From the NCBI GenBank assembly GCA_002110465.1, contig NEED01000017.1:58329-122328 (forward strand): a stretch of 64,000 bases of DNA, given 5' to 3'. Positions 53,383 to 62,818 of the stretch are shown here, one piece after another. The notes beneath the pieces are model-generated. The model did no database searches and had not been told where the DNA came from. It saw only the letters and a program-made list of their open reading frames with translations. Both the position numbers and the translations under genes were made by a program. This DNA comes from an unicellular cyanobacterium SU2 (GTDB lineage Bacteria; Cyanobacteriota; Cyanobacteriia; Cyanobacteriales; Microcystaceae). Within the stretch, counting starts at the first letter, position 1. Every line of letters starts with the position of its first letter.

Positions 53383-54435
53383 TTAAATAAGACGAGAGCT
53401 TTCACTCAAGACCCGATCTAGAATTTTGGGGTTTTTGAGGACTTCTCCTGTTCCCTTGACTACACAGCGTAGGGGGTCTTCAGCAATATGAGTGACAATT
53501 CCGGTTTCATGACTGAGAAGGGTATCAAGCCCTCGAAGCAAAGCTCCCCCACCAGCCAACATAATGCCCCGATCAATAATATCGGCGGCTAATTCAGGAG
53601 GAGTACGCTCTAAAGTCCGTTTAACAGCATCCACAATCACGGCTAAAGGCTCAGCCATACTTTCTCTAATTTCTTCCCCTTTAATGGTGACGGTTCGTGG
53701 TAAACCAGACATTAGATGTAACCCCCGAACTTCCATAATGGGTTCATCTTCATGTCTTAGGGGATAGGCTGATGCCAGACGAATTTTAATTTCTTCGGCC
53801 GTCCGTTCGCCTATGACCAAGTTATGAACTTTTTTCATATAGTTAATGATGGAGTCCGTGAGTTCATCCCCCGCTACTCGAACAGATTCGCTGAGGACTC
53901 GTCCTTGTAAACTTAAAACGGCAACTTCTGTGGTTCCCCCACCAATGTCAACAATCATATTACCCGTGGCTTCAGTGACCGGTAAACCCGCACCGAGGGC
54001 AGCCGCAACCGGTTCTTCAATTAACCCCACATCCCTTGCACCAGCTTCTCTGGCCGCATCAATCACCGCACGACGCTCAACTTCTGTGATGCCACTGGGA
54101 ATGCCGATTACCATTCTCGGATTACCCAAAGGACTCCCTTCATGGGCGCGAGTAATAAATTCCTTGAGCATGATCATAGCACTTAGAAAATCAGCGATTA
54201 CGCCATCGCGCAAGGGACGTACTGCAACCACATTTCCTGGGGTACGACCTAGCATCTTTTTGGCTTCTTCCCCAACCGCTAAAGGAACTTTACGCTCTTG
54301 ATCAATAGCCACCACTGATGGCTCTTCAAGCACTACCCCTTTCCCAGAAACATAAACAAGGGTATTGGCAGTACCGAGATCTATGCCCATATCCCGCGAC
54401 AGAGAAAAACGACTAAAAAACCCCTTTCTTGGCAT
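53383..54435 (-). CDS. mreB: rod shape-determining protein MreB (actin homologue)
   Basis: A 350-residue bacterial actin that guides lateral wall synthesis. Nucleotide-site motifs are DLGTANTLVYVSGKGVVLEE, MIVDIGGGTTEVAVLSL and MLAGGGALLRGLD, with GVIADF and GIPSGITEVERRAV between. The sequence is highly conserved and complete. First gene of mreBCD, with the promoter in the 326-bp spacer toward ssb. Confidence 0.98.
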   Translation of the reverse strand: MPRKGFFSRFSLSRDMGIDLGTANTLVYVSGKGVVLEEPSVVAIDQERKVPLAVGEEAKKMLGRTPGNVVAVRPLRDGVIADFLSAMIMLKEFITRAHEGSPLGNPRMVIGIPSGITEVERRAVIDAAREAGARDVGLIEEPVAAALGAGLPVTEATGNMIVDIGGGTTEVAVLSLQGRVLSESVRVAGDELTDSIINYMKKVHNLVIGERTAEEIKIRLASAYPLRHEDEPIMEVRGLHLMSGLPRTVTIKGEEIRESMAEPLAVIVDAVKRTLERTPPELAADIIDRGIMLAGGGALLRGLDTLLSHETGIVTHIAEDPLRCVVKGTGEVLKNPKILDRVLSESSRLI

Positions 54436-54761
54436 TTTTGGTTACACCCCCTATATTAATGAACAACTAATTAGTTTCAAATGACCCCAAAGAAGATCAA
54501 TGAGATTTTATTAAGTTTCTTATGGTTAAGTCTAGCTGAATTAACCAAATTATAGTTAAAAATACTTAAATAAATATAATTTATCAGTCTTGGCTTTTCT
54601 GACCACTGACCTTATCACTTTGTTCCACTTTCTCACCGCAACTTTTGGCTCAATGATCATTGTCAACAGATTAAATTTAGGTTAACTAGATTCAACCAGA
54701 CAATTTTCCCCTACAATAAAAGTATTTTCGTACTAAATTATTAACTAAAGTCAACAGATAA
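54436..54761. promoter_or_regulatory. 326-bp divergent promoter region between mreB and ssb
   Basis: AT-rich and non-coding. A TACAAT box at 54712-54717, about 45 bases before the ssb ATG, is a possible -10 element, with TTCAAC at 54691 as a weak -35. On the mreB side no clear pair stands out. No repeat family member is present, unlike most long spacers here. Confidence 0.35.
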
Positions 54762-55130
54762 ATGGGTTTAAACGTTGTTCATTTGGTGGGTCGTGCGGGT
54801 GCTGATCCACAGGTCAGATATTTCGACTCAGGAAAAGTGTTATGTGAGCTTTCGTTAGCGGTTGATCGTCGCAGTAGCAAGACTGATGCCCCAGACTGGT
54901 TCAAATTAAAGATTTGGAACAAAACAGCTGAAATAGCAGCTAACTATATACGAAAAGGGGGACTCATCGGAATTCAAGGAGAATTAACTATTGAGACCTG
55001 GACTGATCGTAATACAGGAGCCAATCGTTCTAGTCCAGTTATTGTCGTAGATCGACTAGAGTTGTTGGGATCTAAACGGGATAATGACCCAGGATCAATG
55101 AATAACTATCAAGGTGCGGATGAATTTTAG
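54762..55130 (+). CDS. ssb: single-stranded DNA-binding protein
   Basis: A 122-residue OB-fold protein: MGLNVVHLVGRAGADPQVRY, LCELSLAVDRRSS, WFKLKIWNKTAEIAANYIRK, GGLIGIQGELTIETWTDRNT. It is short because the acidic C-terminal tail typical of SSB (DDxPF) is replaced by PGSMNNYQGADEF, which still ends in acidic residues and Phe. It coats single-stranded DNA in replication and repair. Confidence 0.94.
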   Translation: MGLNVVHLVGRAGADPQVRYFDSGKVLCELSLAVDRRSSKTDAPDWFKLKIWNKTAEIAANYIRKGGLIGIQGELTIETWTDRNTGANRSSPVIVVDRLELLGSKRDNDPGSMNNYQGADEF

Positions 55131-55289
55131 GTTAGTGAGCAGCGATCGCCGTTTTGAATGGGTCTACAGTATTCTAGTCATATCTCACCAGATAGAATTC
55201 TGTTTGGATTTGTTAGGCAGTAAAGCCAGGGAAATTTGTCCTTGTGCTAGTTTCTTGTCTTACCTTGTGATAGAAAGGCCATAATTCCC

Positions 55290-56450
55290 ATGAAGTATGC
55301 CCTAGTTCATGAATGGTTAACCCCGAAAGCAACAGGGGGGTCTGAGTTAGTCGTTCAGGAAATTTTACGCCATATTCAAGCCGATATCTATGCCCTAATT
55401 GATTTTGAATCGACTAATCCTGAAAGTTATCTTTATGGACGATCAATTGGGACAACCTTCTTACAAAATTTTCCCTTGGCGCGTAACGGGGTTCAGAAAT
55501 ACTTACCCTTGTTACCCATTGCCATAGAACAGCTTGATTTAAGAGACTATGAGGTGATTCTTTCGTCTTCCCATGCTGTCGCTAAAGGTATTTTAACCAG
55601 TCCCCACCAACTTCATATTTGCTACTGTCATACTCCCATGCGCTATGCTTGGGACTTAACATTCGATTATCTGCAAAATTCTCCTGCAGGCGCAGGAATT
55701 GCTGGTATAGCGACCCGCTATCTTTTGCATCGCTTACGTCAATGGGATGTGGTTAGTGCTAACCGAGTTGATTACTTTATTGCTAATTCCCATCACACAG
55801 CACGTCGTATCTGGCGTTGTTATCGTCGTCAGGCGAAAGTGATTTATCCTCCTGTCAATCTCGAACGATTTCAGTTTACCCCCGACAAAGAAGATTTTTA
55901 CCTGAGTGTTTCTCGCCTAGTGAGTTATAAAAAGATTGGGTTAATAGTGCGAGCATTTAATCAATTGGGTTATCCTTTAGTTATTATTGGTGACGGTCCT
56001 GATCTGGGGTTAATTCGCCAATTGGCTCAGCCCAATATCAAGGTCTTGGGAAACCAACCGAATCAGGTCGTTGAGCAATATATGGCTAAGGCAAAAGCCT
56101 TTGTCTATGCTGCTTGTGAAGACTTTGGCATTGCCCTAGTTGAAGCACAAGCTTGTGGAACTCCGATTATTGCCTATGGAGGAGGTGGTGCGCTAGAAAC
56201 CGTACTAGATATTCGTCAACATCCCCAAAAGGGAACAGGGATCTTTTTTTCTCCCCAAACTTCAGAAAATCTAGTCAAAACCGTTGAAACTTTTCAAGCG
56301 TTTCAACATCTGATTAAATCAGAAAGCTGTCGTCAACAGGCAGCTAAATTTACTCCAAAAATCTTTGAAATGTCTTATTTAGCATTTGTAGAAGATTGTG
56401 AGAAGGACTTTCTTCAAAAAAGTTCCGAAAAAAATTTCCGATTTTTGTGA
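55290..56450 (+). CDS. glycosyltransferase family 4 (group 1)
   Basis: A 386-residue GT-B fold enzyme. The N-terminus is KYALVHEWLTPKATGGSELV, then HICYCHTPMRYAWDL. The donor domain has FYLSVSRLVSYKKIGLIVRA, LVIIGDGPDLGLIRQLA and the EX7E motif in ACEDFGIALVEAQACGTPII, AYGGGGALETV. It transfers a sugar (mannose or similar) onto a lipid- or polysaccharide-linked acceptor at the membrane. A sugar transferase follows 75 bp later, so the two probably serve one exopolysaccharide or O-antigen pathway. Confidence 0.92.
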   Translation: MKYALVHEWLTPKATGGSELVVQEILRHIQADIYALIDFESTNPESYLYGRSIGTTFLQNFPLARNGVQKYLPLLPIAIEQLDLRDYEVILSSSHAVAKGILTSPHQLHICYCHTPMRYAWDLTFDYLQNSPAGAGIAGIATRYLLHRLRQWDVVSANRVDYFIANSHHTARRIWRCYRRQAKVIYPPVNLERFQFTPDKEDFYLSVSRLVSYKKIGLIVRAFNQLGYPLVIIGDGPDLGLIRQLAQPNIKVLGNQPNQVVEQYMAKAKAFVYAACEDFGIALVEAQACGTPIIAYGGGGALETVLDIRQHPQKGTGIFFSPQTSENLVKTVETFQAFQHLIKSESCRQQAAKFTPKIFEMSYLAFVEDCEKDFLQKSSEKNFRFL

Positions 56451-56525
56451 CCAGAATTGCCATAATTTAGGTCTTCTGGCTTTATGATCGGGAATGTGTG
56501 GTGTGATGTGATGTGAAGGAGTAAG

Positions 56526-57260
56526 ATGACTGCTAACAGCCAATTTATCTCTGTCAAAGCCTTACAAGCTTTGATGAGACGAGGTTTACCTCCCTCGTTT
56601 TCCCAAAGAAGATATCAAAGGTCATGGTCACAGACTTTATTAAATGGAGATGTTACCAAGCGGGTTTTTGATATTGTGTTTTCTCTGTTCGTTTTGATTT
56701 TCTTTTCACCGCTTTATTTGATTTTAGGGATATTAATTGCGGTGTGTTCCCCAGGTCCTATTTTTTATATTCAACAAAGGGCTGGAAAAAATTTTAAGAA
56801 ATTCGACTGTATTAAATTCCGAACTATGGTTCACAATGCCGATGAAGTTCTAGAGTCGATGATGGCCAATTCCCCTCAAATGCGGGCTGAGTTTGAAGAT
56901 AATTTTAAACTCAAAGATGATCCGCGAATCACTTGGATTGGAAAATTTTTACGATTAACTAGCCTCGATGAATTTCCTCAATTCTGGAATGTTCTCAAAG
57001 GGGATATGAGCGTGGTAGGTCCGCGACCGTTAGTTCCTGAAGAACTTTGTAGATACGGTAATCGCATCGGGAAAGTTTTGACAATTCGTCCAGGCATTAC
57101 CGGTTTATGGCAAGTTTCAGGTCGGAATGATATTCCCTATCCCCAACGAGTTCAAATCGATGTTTATTACGTCAACTACCGTAACTGGTTGATGGATATG
57201 TGGGTGATTTTTAAAACAATTGGGGTAGTTGTTTTTCCGAAAAACAATGGGGCTTACTAA
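56526..57260 (+). CDS. sugar transferase (undecaprenyl-phosphate phosphosugar transferase, WcaJ/RfbP type)
   Basis: A 244-residue initiating enzyme of polysaccharide synthesis that loads a sugar-1-phosphate onto undecaprenyl phosphate. One membrane segment (KRVFDIVFSLFVLIFFSPLY) precedes the catalytic domain: GPIFYIQQRAGKNFKKFDCI, KFRTMVHNADE, SLDEFPQFWNVLKGDMSVVG, PRPL and RPGITGLWQVSGRNDIP. There is no long N-terminal polytopic region, so it is the short form. A GGAG site precedes the ATG. Confidence 0.93.
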   Translation: MTANSQFISVKALQALMRRGLPPSFSQRRYQRSWSQTLLNGDVTKRVFDIVFSLFVLIFFSPLYLILGILIAVCSPGPIFYIQQRAGKNFKKFDCIKFRTMVHNADEVLESMMANSPQMRAEFEDNFKLKDDPRITWIGKFLRLTSLDEFPQFWNVLKGDMSVVGPRPLVPEELCRYGNRIGKVLTIRPGITGLWQVSGRNDIPYPQRVQIDVYYVNYRNWLMDMWVIFKTIGVVVFPKNNGAY

Positions 57261-57319
57261 TTAATTGACACCATCAATTTTTCATAAGCGTTCTCAACTC
57301 AACCTTTCATTAAGTCAGA

Positions 57320-57356
57320 AACTTCCCTTAATAAGCTAAGTTAGGGGAAGTTTTTT
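57320..57356 (+). terminator. rho-independent terminator after the sugar transferase
   Basis: AACTTCCC pairs with GGGAAGTT around a 17-base loop, followed by TTTTTAG. It lies 60 bases after the stop and before the fructokinase gene. Confidence 0.75.
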
Positions 57357-57378
57357 AGTTAACTTTTAAGTCACTCTG

Positions 57379-58353
57379 ATGTCGGTAAAAGTTCTTTGTT
57401 TAGGAGAAATTCTGGTTGATTGTCTTGCTGATCAATTAGATCAAGAATTAAATCAGGTAGTATCATGGACTCCCTATCCTGGTGGAGCTCCCGCTAATGT
57501 AGCTTGTGGTTTAATGAAATTGGGAACCCCCACAGAATTTATTGGTTGTGTGGGAAACGATCAATCAGGCGATCGCTTAATTAAATTACTCCAACAGGCA
57601 GGGGTTGGTCTAACCGCCCTTCAACGCCATCTAACAGCCCCGACTCGACAAGTTTTTGTCACCCGTTCCCAAACAGGAGAACGTCATTTTGCCGGCTTTG
57701 GGGAAATTTCTAGCGATAAATTTGCTGATACTCAATTAGATACTCAACAAATCCCAGAATCTCTTTTTGTTGAAGCCAAATATTTGGTCATGGGAACCCT
57801 GGGACTGGCTTACCCATCAAGTCAAAAAGCAATTTATTACGCCTTAGAACTGGCAAAAATTCATCAAGTTAAGGTATTAGTTGATATTAACTGGCGATCG
57901 GTGTTTTGGTCGGATCAGATCAATGCACCATCGATCATTAAGGAGCTATTAAAGCACGTGGATTTTATTAAAGGTTCCGACGAAGAAGTTCAATGGCTAT
58001 TTAACAGCAAAAATCCCGAAAAAATCGCCCAAAAATGTCCTCAAGTTCAAGGGGTATTAATAACAGCAGGAGATCAAGGTTGTACTTATTATTTGGGAGG
58101 GAATACCGGTCATGTAGACGCTTTTAACGTCAAGGTGATAGATACCACCGGAGCAGGAGATGGTTTTGTGGCTGGATTTATTCATCAATGCTGTGTCACC
58201 GGCGATCGCCTGTTTCAAGATCCTATAGAGGCCAAAGAAGCGATGATTTATGCTAATGCTGTCGGGGCATTAACCACCACTCAACCTGGAGCGATCGCTG
58301 CTCAACCCACTCTCCAAAAAGTCGCCGATCTCTTACAGACTCAGCCCTATTAG
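57379..58353 (+). CDS. PfkB-family carbohydrate kinase, probable fructokinase
   Basis: A 324-residue ribokinase-fold enzyme. PfkB signature 1 is WTPYPGGAPANVACGLMKLG; signature 2 is DTTGAGDGFVAGFIHQC, with the catalytic Asp in GAGD. The start VKVLCLGEILVDCLADQLD is typical of fructokinases, and GDDQS-like NDQSGDRLIKLLQQAGV follows. It phosphorylates fructose, or less likely another sugar, with ATP. Its own terminator-bounded position suggests an independent transcript. Confidence 0.88.
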   Translation: MSVKVLCLGEILVDCLADQLDQELNQVVSWTPYPGGAPANVACGLMKLGTPTEFIGCVGNDQSGDRLIKLLQQAGVGLTALQRHLTAPTRQVFVTRSQTGERHFAGFGEISSDKFADTQLDTQQIPESLFVEAKYLVMGTLGLAYPSSQKAIYYALELAKIHQVKVLVDINWRSVFWSDQINAPSIIKELLKHVDFIKGSDEEVQWLFNSKNPEKIAQKCPQVQGVLITAGDQGCTYYLGGNTGHVDAFNVKVIDTTGAGDGFVAGFIHQCCVTGDRLFQDPIEAKEAMIYANAVGALTTTQPGAIAAQPTLQKVADLLQTQPY

Positions 58354-58509
58354 AGACCAGATTGTGTTTTAATGAGATCTGAAACTTCTTGCAATTAATT
58401 GAGGTGTATTTAGTGCTAGATTATATGATTCTTGGAATCATAAAAATAGAAAGATAGTTGATGTGGACACATCACAGACATTCTAGTTTCTCCCATTATA
58501 CATATACTT

Positions 58510-58995
58510 GTGATTGCAATTTATCCTGGCAGCTTCGATCCTATTACCCTTGGTCATCTTGACATTATTGAACGAGGGGAAAAACTCTTTGAACAAATAA
58601 TTGTTGCGGTGTTGTGTAACCCCAATAAACAGCCTTTATTTTCTGTAGAAAAGCGGGTTGAGCAAATTCGTGAATGTACTCAACATTTAACCAACGTTAA
58701 AGTTGATAGCTTTACTGGATTAACGGTAGATTATGCTAAATTGAGACAAGCAGGAGTTTTGCTCAGAGGATTACGAGTGTTATCGGACTTTGAGAAAGAG
58801 CTCCAGATGGCTCATACAAATAAAACTCTCTCTGAAGACATTGAGACGGTCTTTTTAGCAACAACTACTGAATATAGTTTCTTAAGCAGTAGTAACGTTA
58901 AAGAAATCGCACAATTTGGTGGAGCTATCTCTCATTTAGTTCCTAAAAATGTAGCTAGAGATATTTATCACTACTACAATAAGGATCATGAATAA
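58510..58995 (+). CDS. coaD: phosphopantetheine adenylyltransferase
   Basis: A 161-residue enzyme for the penultimate step of coenzyme A synthesis. The nucleotide-binding TLGH motif lies at residues 13-16 ([19 protein letters not shown]), then [30 protein letters not shown] and [18 protein letters not shown]. It starts with GTG at 58510; no in-frame ATG lies upstream in a sensible place. Complete length. The coiled-coil gene follows 36 bp downstream. Confidence 0.96.
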   Translation: MIAIYPGSFDPITLGHLDIIERGEKLFEQIIVAVLCNPNKQPLFSVEKRVEQIRECTQHLTNVKVDSFTGLTVDYAKLRQAGVLLRGLRVLSDFEKELQMAHTNKTLSEDIETVFLATTTEYSFLSSSNVKEIAQFGGAISHLVPKNVARDIYHYYNKDHE

Positions 58996-59031
58996 TTCAT
59001 ACTTTTTTAAGACTCTATTAAACTAAGTTTT

Positions 59032-59724
59032 ATGGCAAGCCGAAAGACATCATCAAGAAATGAGCCGGTTAACCATCAAAACAACTCTAGAACAAATCGC
59101 CCTGGAGTTGATTTTGAACAAGAACTTGCTCAGCTTCAGGAAATGATTTATGAAAGTTTTCATATTCCTTTGACACAATGGACAATCGTTGATGAAGCAA
59201 AATTACTCGATCAACTTGATAGAATTGGTGATAAACTTCCCTCATCAATTCGGCAAGCGTTAATGATTCTTGATCAAGAACAAGAAATTCTAGCAGAAGC
59301 AGAAGCATACGCACAACAGATTATCCAATCAGCTAACCAAAAAGCAGCACAGATTTTGGATGAAACAGGCATCATTCAACAAGCACAACAAGAAGCGAAT
59401 CAACTACGACAACAGGTTCAACAAGAGTGTGAGGTAATTCAAAAGCAAACGATGGCAGAAATAGAGCAATTACGCCAGGTAACAACGGCTGAAATGCAAA
59501 AATTACGTCAGCAAAGTTTAGCAGAATGTCAAAAACTCCAAGACGATGCTGATAGTTATACTGATGGGGTATTAACCCAGCTAGAACAAGAACTTAGCAG
59601 TATGCTCAGTGTTGTGCGTAATGGTCGCCAACAATTATATAAAAATTCATCTACGCGACCCTCATCTTCTTCAACTAAAAACACTTCAGTTAATAATAGT
59701 TCCAATTCTGGGAAAAAAAGATAA
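59032..59724 (+). CDS. coiled-coil protein, DivIVA-like
   Basis: 230 residues. A short N-terminal segment (DFEQELAQLQEMIYESFHIP) precedes a helical core (SIRQALMILDQEQEILAEAE) and a long heptad region rich in Gln, Glu and Ala from 95 to 205 (AQQIIQSANQKAAQILDETG, EANQLRQQVQQECEVIQKQT). The C-terminal 30 residues are Ser/Asn-rich and disordered. DivIVA-like and ATP synthase b-like matches are typical annotation for this kind of protein, but I see no decisive domain. It lies between coaD and the recombinase gene with short gaps, probably one transcript. Confidence 0.72.
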   Translation: MASRKTSSRNEPVNHQNNSRTNRPGVDFEQELAQLQEMIYESFHIPLTQWTIVDEAKLLDQLDRIGDKLPSSIRQALMILDQEQEILAEAEAYAQQIIQSANQKAAQILDETGIIQQAQQEANQLRQQVQQECEVIQKQTMAEIEQLRQVTTAEMQKLRQQSLAECQKLQDDADSYTDGVLTQLEQELSSMLSVVRNGRQQLYKNSSTRPSSSSTKNTSVNNSSNSGKKR

Positions 59725-59748
59725 TAGGAGCCATCTCTCCGTCGCTTT

Positions 59749-61062
59749 ATGGAAATTTTTGCCTATCTTTATAGCGATCCTTTATTGGAGTCATCACCGG
59801 ATCAGTCAATTTGGGGACAAGAGGTTGATCGAGTCTATCAAGACCTCGGTAAGCGTCAACAATTACAACAGTTAATTAAAGACTGCGAAGAAAAAACGCC
59901 TAATTATTTATTAATTCGTCGCTTAGAAGAATTAGGAGAAACGGTTAAAGACGTGAGCGATCGCCTCACTCAATTAGAATCTTTAGGAATTCAAATCATT
60001 GCGACGGAACAAAACTATACTTCCTCTCATTTTAAAACTGGAAACTCAGTCGAAATTCTGAATAATTTAGGAAAAATTTTTCAGGAAATCAACGTTAATC
60101 AACATCGTCGTCAACTACAAAAAGGACACGCAAAAAACAGAATTAATGCCTTACCTCCTCCTGGAAAAGCCCCTTATGGATATCGTCGAGGGAAGGAGCG
60201 TTATATTCTTGATCGTAGCACCGCACCTGTTATTAAAGATTTTTTTGATCGCTTTTTATTATTAGGTTCATTACGGGGAACAGTTCGATATCTAGAAAAA
60301 CGATATGGGAAAAAAATTTCAGTCTCAACTGGTCATCGTTGGTTAACCAATCCGGTTTATCGAGGAGATTTAGCTTATAAAAATAATGAGGTTATTTCTG
60401 ATACCCATACTCCTATTATTTCAAGAGAAGAAGCTGCTCAAATAGACCGTTTATTGCGCCGTAATAGACAATTACCATCACGAACAGCCAGCGCACCTCG
60501 ATCTTTAGCAGGATTGGTAGTCTGTCAAAAATGTCAATCTTCAATGAAGATTACTCAGGTAAAAACTCGTGATAGGAAGAAAGAATATCTCTATCTACGC
60601 CCTCAAAATTGTCTCTTAAAACCAAAATGTAAAGGAATTCCTTATAAAGACATTTTGACGAAAACCATTGAACATATTTGTCAATATTTACCCCCTACCG
60701 TTTCTCAATTAAGTTTGCCTAATATTGATCAGCTTAAACAAGAATTTCAGGACAGTATTAACCAAAAACAAGAAATTATTAATCAGTTACCAACTTTAAT
60801 GGAAAAGGGAATTTTAGATGCAGAAACTGTCCAATTCAGGCGTTATAATTTATATCAAGAAATTGCTCAAATAAGGGATAAGCTCGAACAACTTCCCCCT
60901 GGAAATTTAAACATTATTGTTAAAGCAGTATCATTGCCTCGATTTTGGCAAGATTTATCAGAAGCTGAACGACGATTTTACTTTCGAGAATTTATTCACC
61001 AAATTCAAGTTATTCCCATTGCACCTAAAATATGGGATTTGGAATTAGTCTTTGTTTTTTAG
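59749..61062 (+). CDS. serine-recombinase family protein with degenerate catalytic signature
   Basis: 437 residues. The resolvase N-terminal domain is shortened to about 90 residues. It begins MEIFAYLYSDPLLESSPDQS in place of YxRvSs..Q, so the canonical Arg is lost although S9 is near the expected place. LIRRLEELGETVKDVSDRLT and IIATEQNYTS are recognisable. The recombinase domain is intact (ALPPPGKAPYGYRRGKERYI, SVSTGHRWLTNPVYRGDLAY), followed by a zinc ribbon (CQKCQSSM and NCLLKPKCKG) and a coiled coil (ILDAETVQFRRYNLYQEIAQ). Probable DNA-binding protein rather than an active integrase. It is 24 bp after the coiled-coil gene, with no mobile-element flanks. Confidence 0.82.
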   Translation: MEIFAYLYSDPLLESSPDQSIWGQEVDRVYQDLGKRQQLQQLIKDCEEKTPNYLLIRRLEELGETVKDVSDRLTQLESLGIQIIATEQNYTSSHFKTGNSVEILNNLGKIFQEINVNQHRRQLQKGHAKNRINALPPPGKAPYGYRRGKERYILDRSTAPVIKDFFDRFLLLGSLRGTVRYLEKRYGKKISVSTGHRWLTNPVYRGDLAYKNNEVISDTHTPIISREEAAQIDRLLRRNRQLPSRTASAPRSLAGLVVCQKCQSSMKITQVKTRDRKKEYLYLRPQNCLLKPKCKGIPYKDILTKTIEHICQYLPPTVSQLSLPNIDQLKQEFQDSINQKQEIINQLPTLMEKGILDAETVQFRRYNLYQEIAQIRDKLEQLPPGNLNIIVKAVSLPRFWQDLSEAERRFYFREFIHQIQVIPIAPKIWDLELVFVF

Positions 61063-61077
61063 GATTATTTATTCTCA

Positions 61078-61758
61078 ATGAAAATTCTTTTAGTTGATGA
61101 TGAGCCGGAATTAACAGACCCTCTTAGCCATATTTTATCTCGTGAAGGCTATCAAGTTAATGTAGCCGATCAGGGTCAACTGGGCTATGAAATGGCCTTA
61201 AACCATTCCTATGACCTATTAATTCTTGATTGGATGGTTCCTGGTAAATCGGGAATAGAAATTTGTCAAACTTTGCGATCGCATGGAAACACAACCCCCG
61301 TCCTCTTTTTAACCGCTAAAGACACCATTGATGATCGAGTCATTGGTCTAGATGCGGGAGGGGATGATTATTTAGTCAAACCCTTTGAGTTACGGGAATT
61401 ATTAGCACGGGTTCGGGCGTTATTGCGACGTTCTGCCTCATCTGGTGAATTAACCCCTTCTCCAAGACTAAGAGTCGCTGACTTAGAACTTGATCCCGAA
61501 AACCAGGTCGCTTACCGTCAAGGAAGAGGGGTCAATCTTTCAGATAAAGAAGTTCAACTTCTGTCCTATTTTATGCAACATCCAGGACAACTTCTTACCC
61601 ATGAGCAAATTTACCAACATTTATGGAAAGATCAAGACCAACCGAGTAGTAATGTTTTAGCCGCTTTAATTCGTCTTCTACGACGTAAAATCGAAGCAGA
61701 TGGAGAAACTAACCTCATCAATACTGTGTATGGCAAGGGGTATCGTTTTGGAGAATAA
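61078..61758 (+). CDS. OmpR-family response regulator (RppA-like)
   Basis: 226 residues. The receiver has the acid pair D7-D8, phospho-acceptor D51 (LLILDWMVPGKSG), Thr in FLTAKD and Lys in YLVKPFELRELLARVRALLR. A C-terminal winged helix follows (NLSDKEVQLLSYFMQHPGQL, VYGKGYRFGE). The LILDWMxP and LFLTAKDTIDDRVIGLDAG pattern resembles the cyanobacterial RppA/ManR group that controls redox or metal genes. No histidine kinase adjoins it, so it is an orphan regulator. It lies 15 bp after the recombinase gene. Confidence 0.92.
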   Translation: MKILLVDDEPELTDPLSHILSREGYQVNVADQGQLGYEMALNHSYDLLILDWMVPGKSGIEICQTLRSHGNTTPVLFLTAKDTIDDRVIGLDAGGDDYLVKPFELRELLARVRALLRRSASSGELTPSPRLRVADLELDPENQVAYRQGRGVNLSDKEVQLLSYFMQHPGQLLTHEQIYQHLWKDQDQPSSNVLAALIRLLRRKIEADGETNLINTVYGKGYRFGE

Positions 61759-61801
61759 AGTATGGAAATTAATGTCTTTGAGATGGTGATCAACCTAGAC
61801 T

Positions 61802-61835
61802 GACATCTTGCACCAGTACAAGAAAACTTAATGAC
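61802..61835. repeat. lone left end of the TTGCACC repeat family
   Basis: GACATCTTGCACCAGTACAA followed by GAAAACTTAA matches the left end of the element at 14652, including the AAGAAAACTTAA that follows it. No right end (GGTGCAAGAT) is found nearby. Confidence 0.5.
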
Positions 61836-61983
61836 TAGTGGAAAAATATCTAGTCACAATAGTTAACATTCGCGCAAAATTGGTAATTAATCAATAAAAA
61901 TTTAAGATTTTTTTTGCTTTTGTCTTTAAAAAACTAATATACTATACTTCCAAAGGATATAAACAATCAAAACTCTTGACATT

Positions 61984-61989
61984 AAGGAG
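61984..61989 (+). promoter_or_regulatory. ribosome-binding site deciding the aqpZ start
   Basis: AAGGAG stands 7 bases before the ATG at 61997. The longer frame that begins with TTG at 61976 would place this site inside the coding region, so the ATG is the real start. Confidence 0.85.
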
Positions 61990-61996
61990 TAAAACG

Positions 61997-62764
61997 ATGA
62001 AAAAGTATGTAGCCGAATTCCTCGGCACTTTTTGGTTAGTTCTTGGTGGGTGTGGCAGTGCTGTTTTTGCTGCCTTCATTGCAGTTCCTGGTGGGGAAAA
62101 TACCAACGAGTTTGGTTTAGGTTATCTTGGAGTTTCCCTTGCTTTCGGTTTAACGGTATTCACAGGGGCTTATGCGTTCGGCCATATCTCTGGTGGACAT
62201 TTTAATCCCGCAGTATCCTTTGGATTATGGGCAGGAAAACGGTTTCCTGGTTCTCAATTACTTCCCTATATGATTGCTCAAGTCTTAGGCGCAATTGTGG
62301 CCGCAGTGGTGATTTTCCTCATTGCAAGCGGTAATATAAACGGTGTAGACTTAAGCGGTTCTAATCCTTTGGCCACCAACGGTTTTGGTGAGCATTCTCC
62401 CCAAGGATATAATATTATGGCAGCGTTAATCACAGAAGTTGTGATGACATTTATGTTTTTAATGGTAATTTTGGGCGTAACTGATGATCGCGCTCCTGCA
62501 GGATTTGGTCCGGCTGCTATTGGGTTAGCATTAACTTTAATTCATTTGATTAGCATTCCTGTAACCAATACCTCAGTGAATCCTGCGAGAAGTACGGGGG
62601 TAGCTTTATTTTGTGGAAACCCTGCCTTAATCGGACAATTGTGGTTATTTTGGGTAGCTCCTATTGGGGGAGCTATTTTAGCAGGATTGTTCTATAAAGG
62701 CTTTTTTGAGGAACCCAAAGCAACATTAGCTGAACCAGTTGAAAGGCCTCCGGTTACTATGTAA
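61997..62764 (+). CDS. aqpZ: aquaporin Z
   Basis: A 255-residue six-helix water channel ([20 protein letters not shown]). The two NPA boxes are present: [17 protein letters not shown] and [18 protein letters not shown]. The selectivity filter fits a water channel: Phe in the [20 protein letters not shown] stretch, His in [12 protein letters not shown] and Arg after the second NPA. The C-terminal tail ([18 protein letters not shown]) is cytoplasmic. In cyanobacteria AqpZ takes part in osmotic water flux. The 217-bp spacer upstream has a repeat end and an AT-rich promoter region. Confidence 0.95.
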   Translation: MKKYVAEFLGTFWLVLGGCGSAVFAAFIAVPGGENTNEFGLGYLGVSLAFGLTVFTGAYAFGHISGGHFNPAVSFGLWAGKRFPGSQLLPYMIAQVLGAIVAAVVIFLIASGNINGVDLSGSNPLATNGFGEHSPQGYNIMAALITEVVMTFMFLMVILGVTDDRAPAGFGPAAIGLALTLIHLISIPVTNTSVNPARSTGVALFCGNPALIGQLWLFWVAPIGGAILAGLFYKGFFEEPKATLAEPVERPPVTM

Positions 62765-62818
62765 TAATTTCCCAACGCTGACCCCAAGGGCTACAGCGCG
62801 GGATTCTCACGAAATTAG

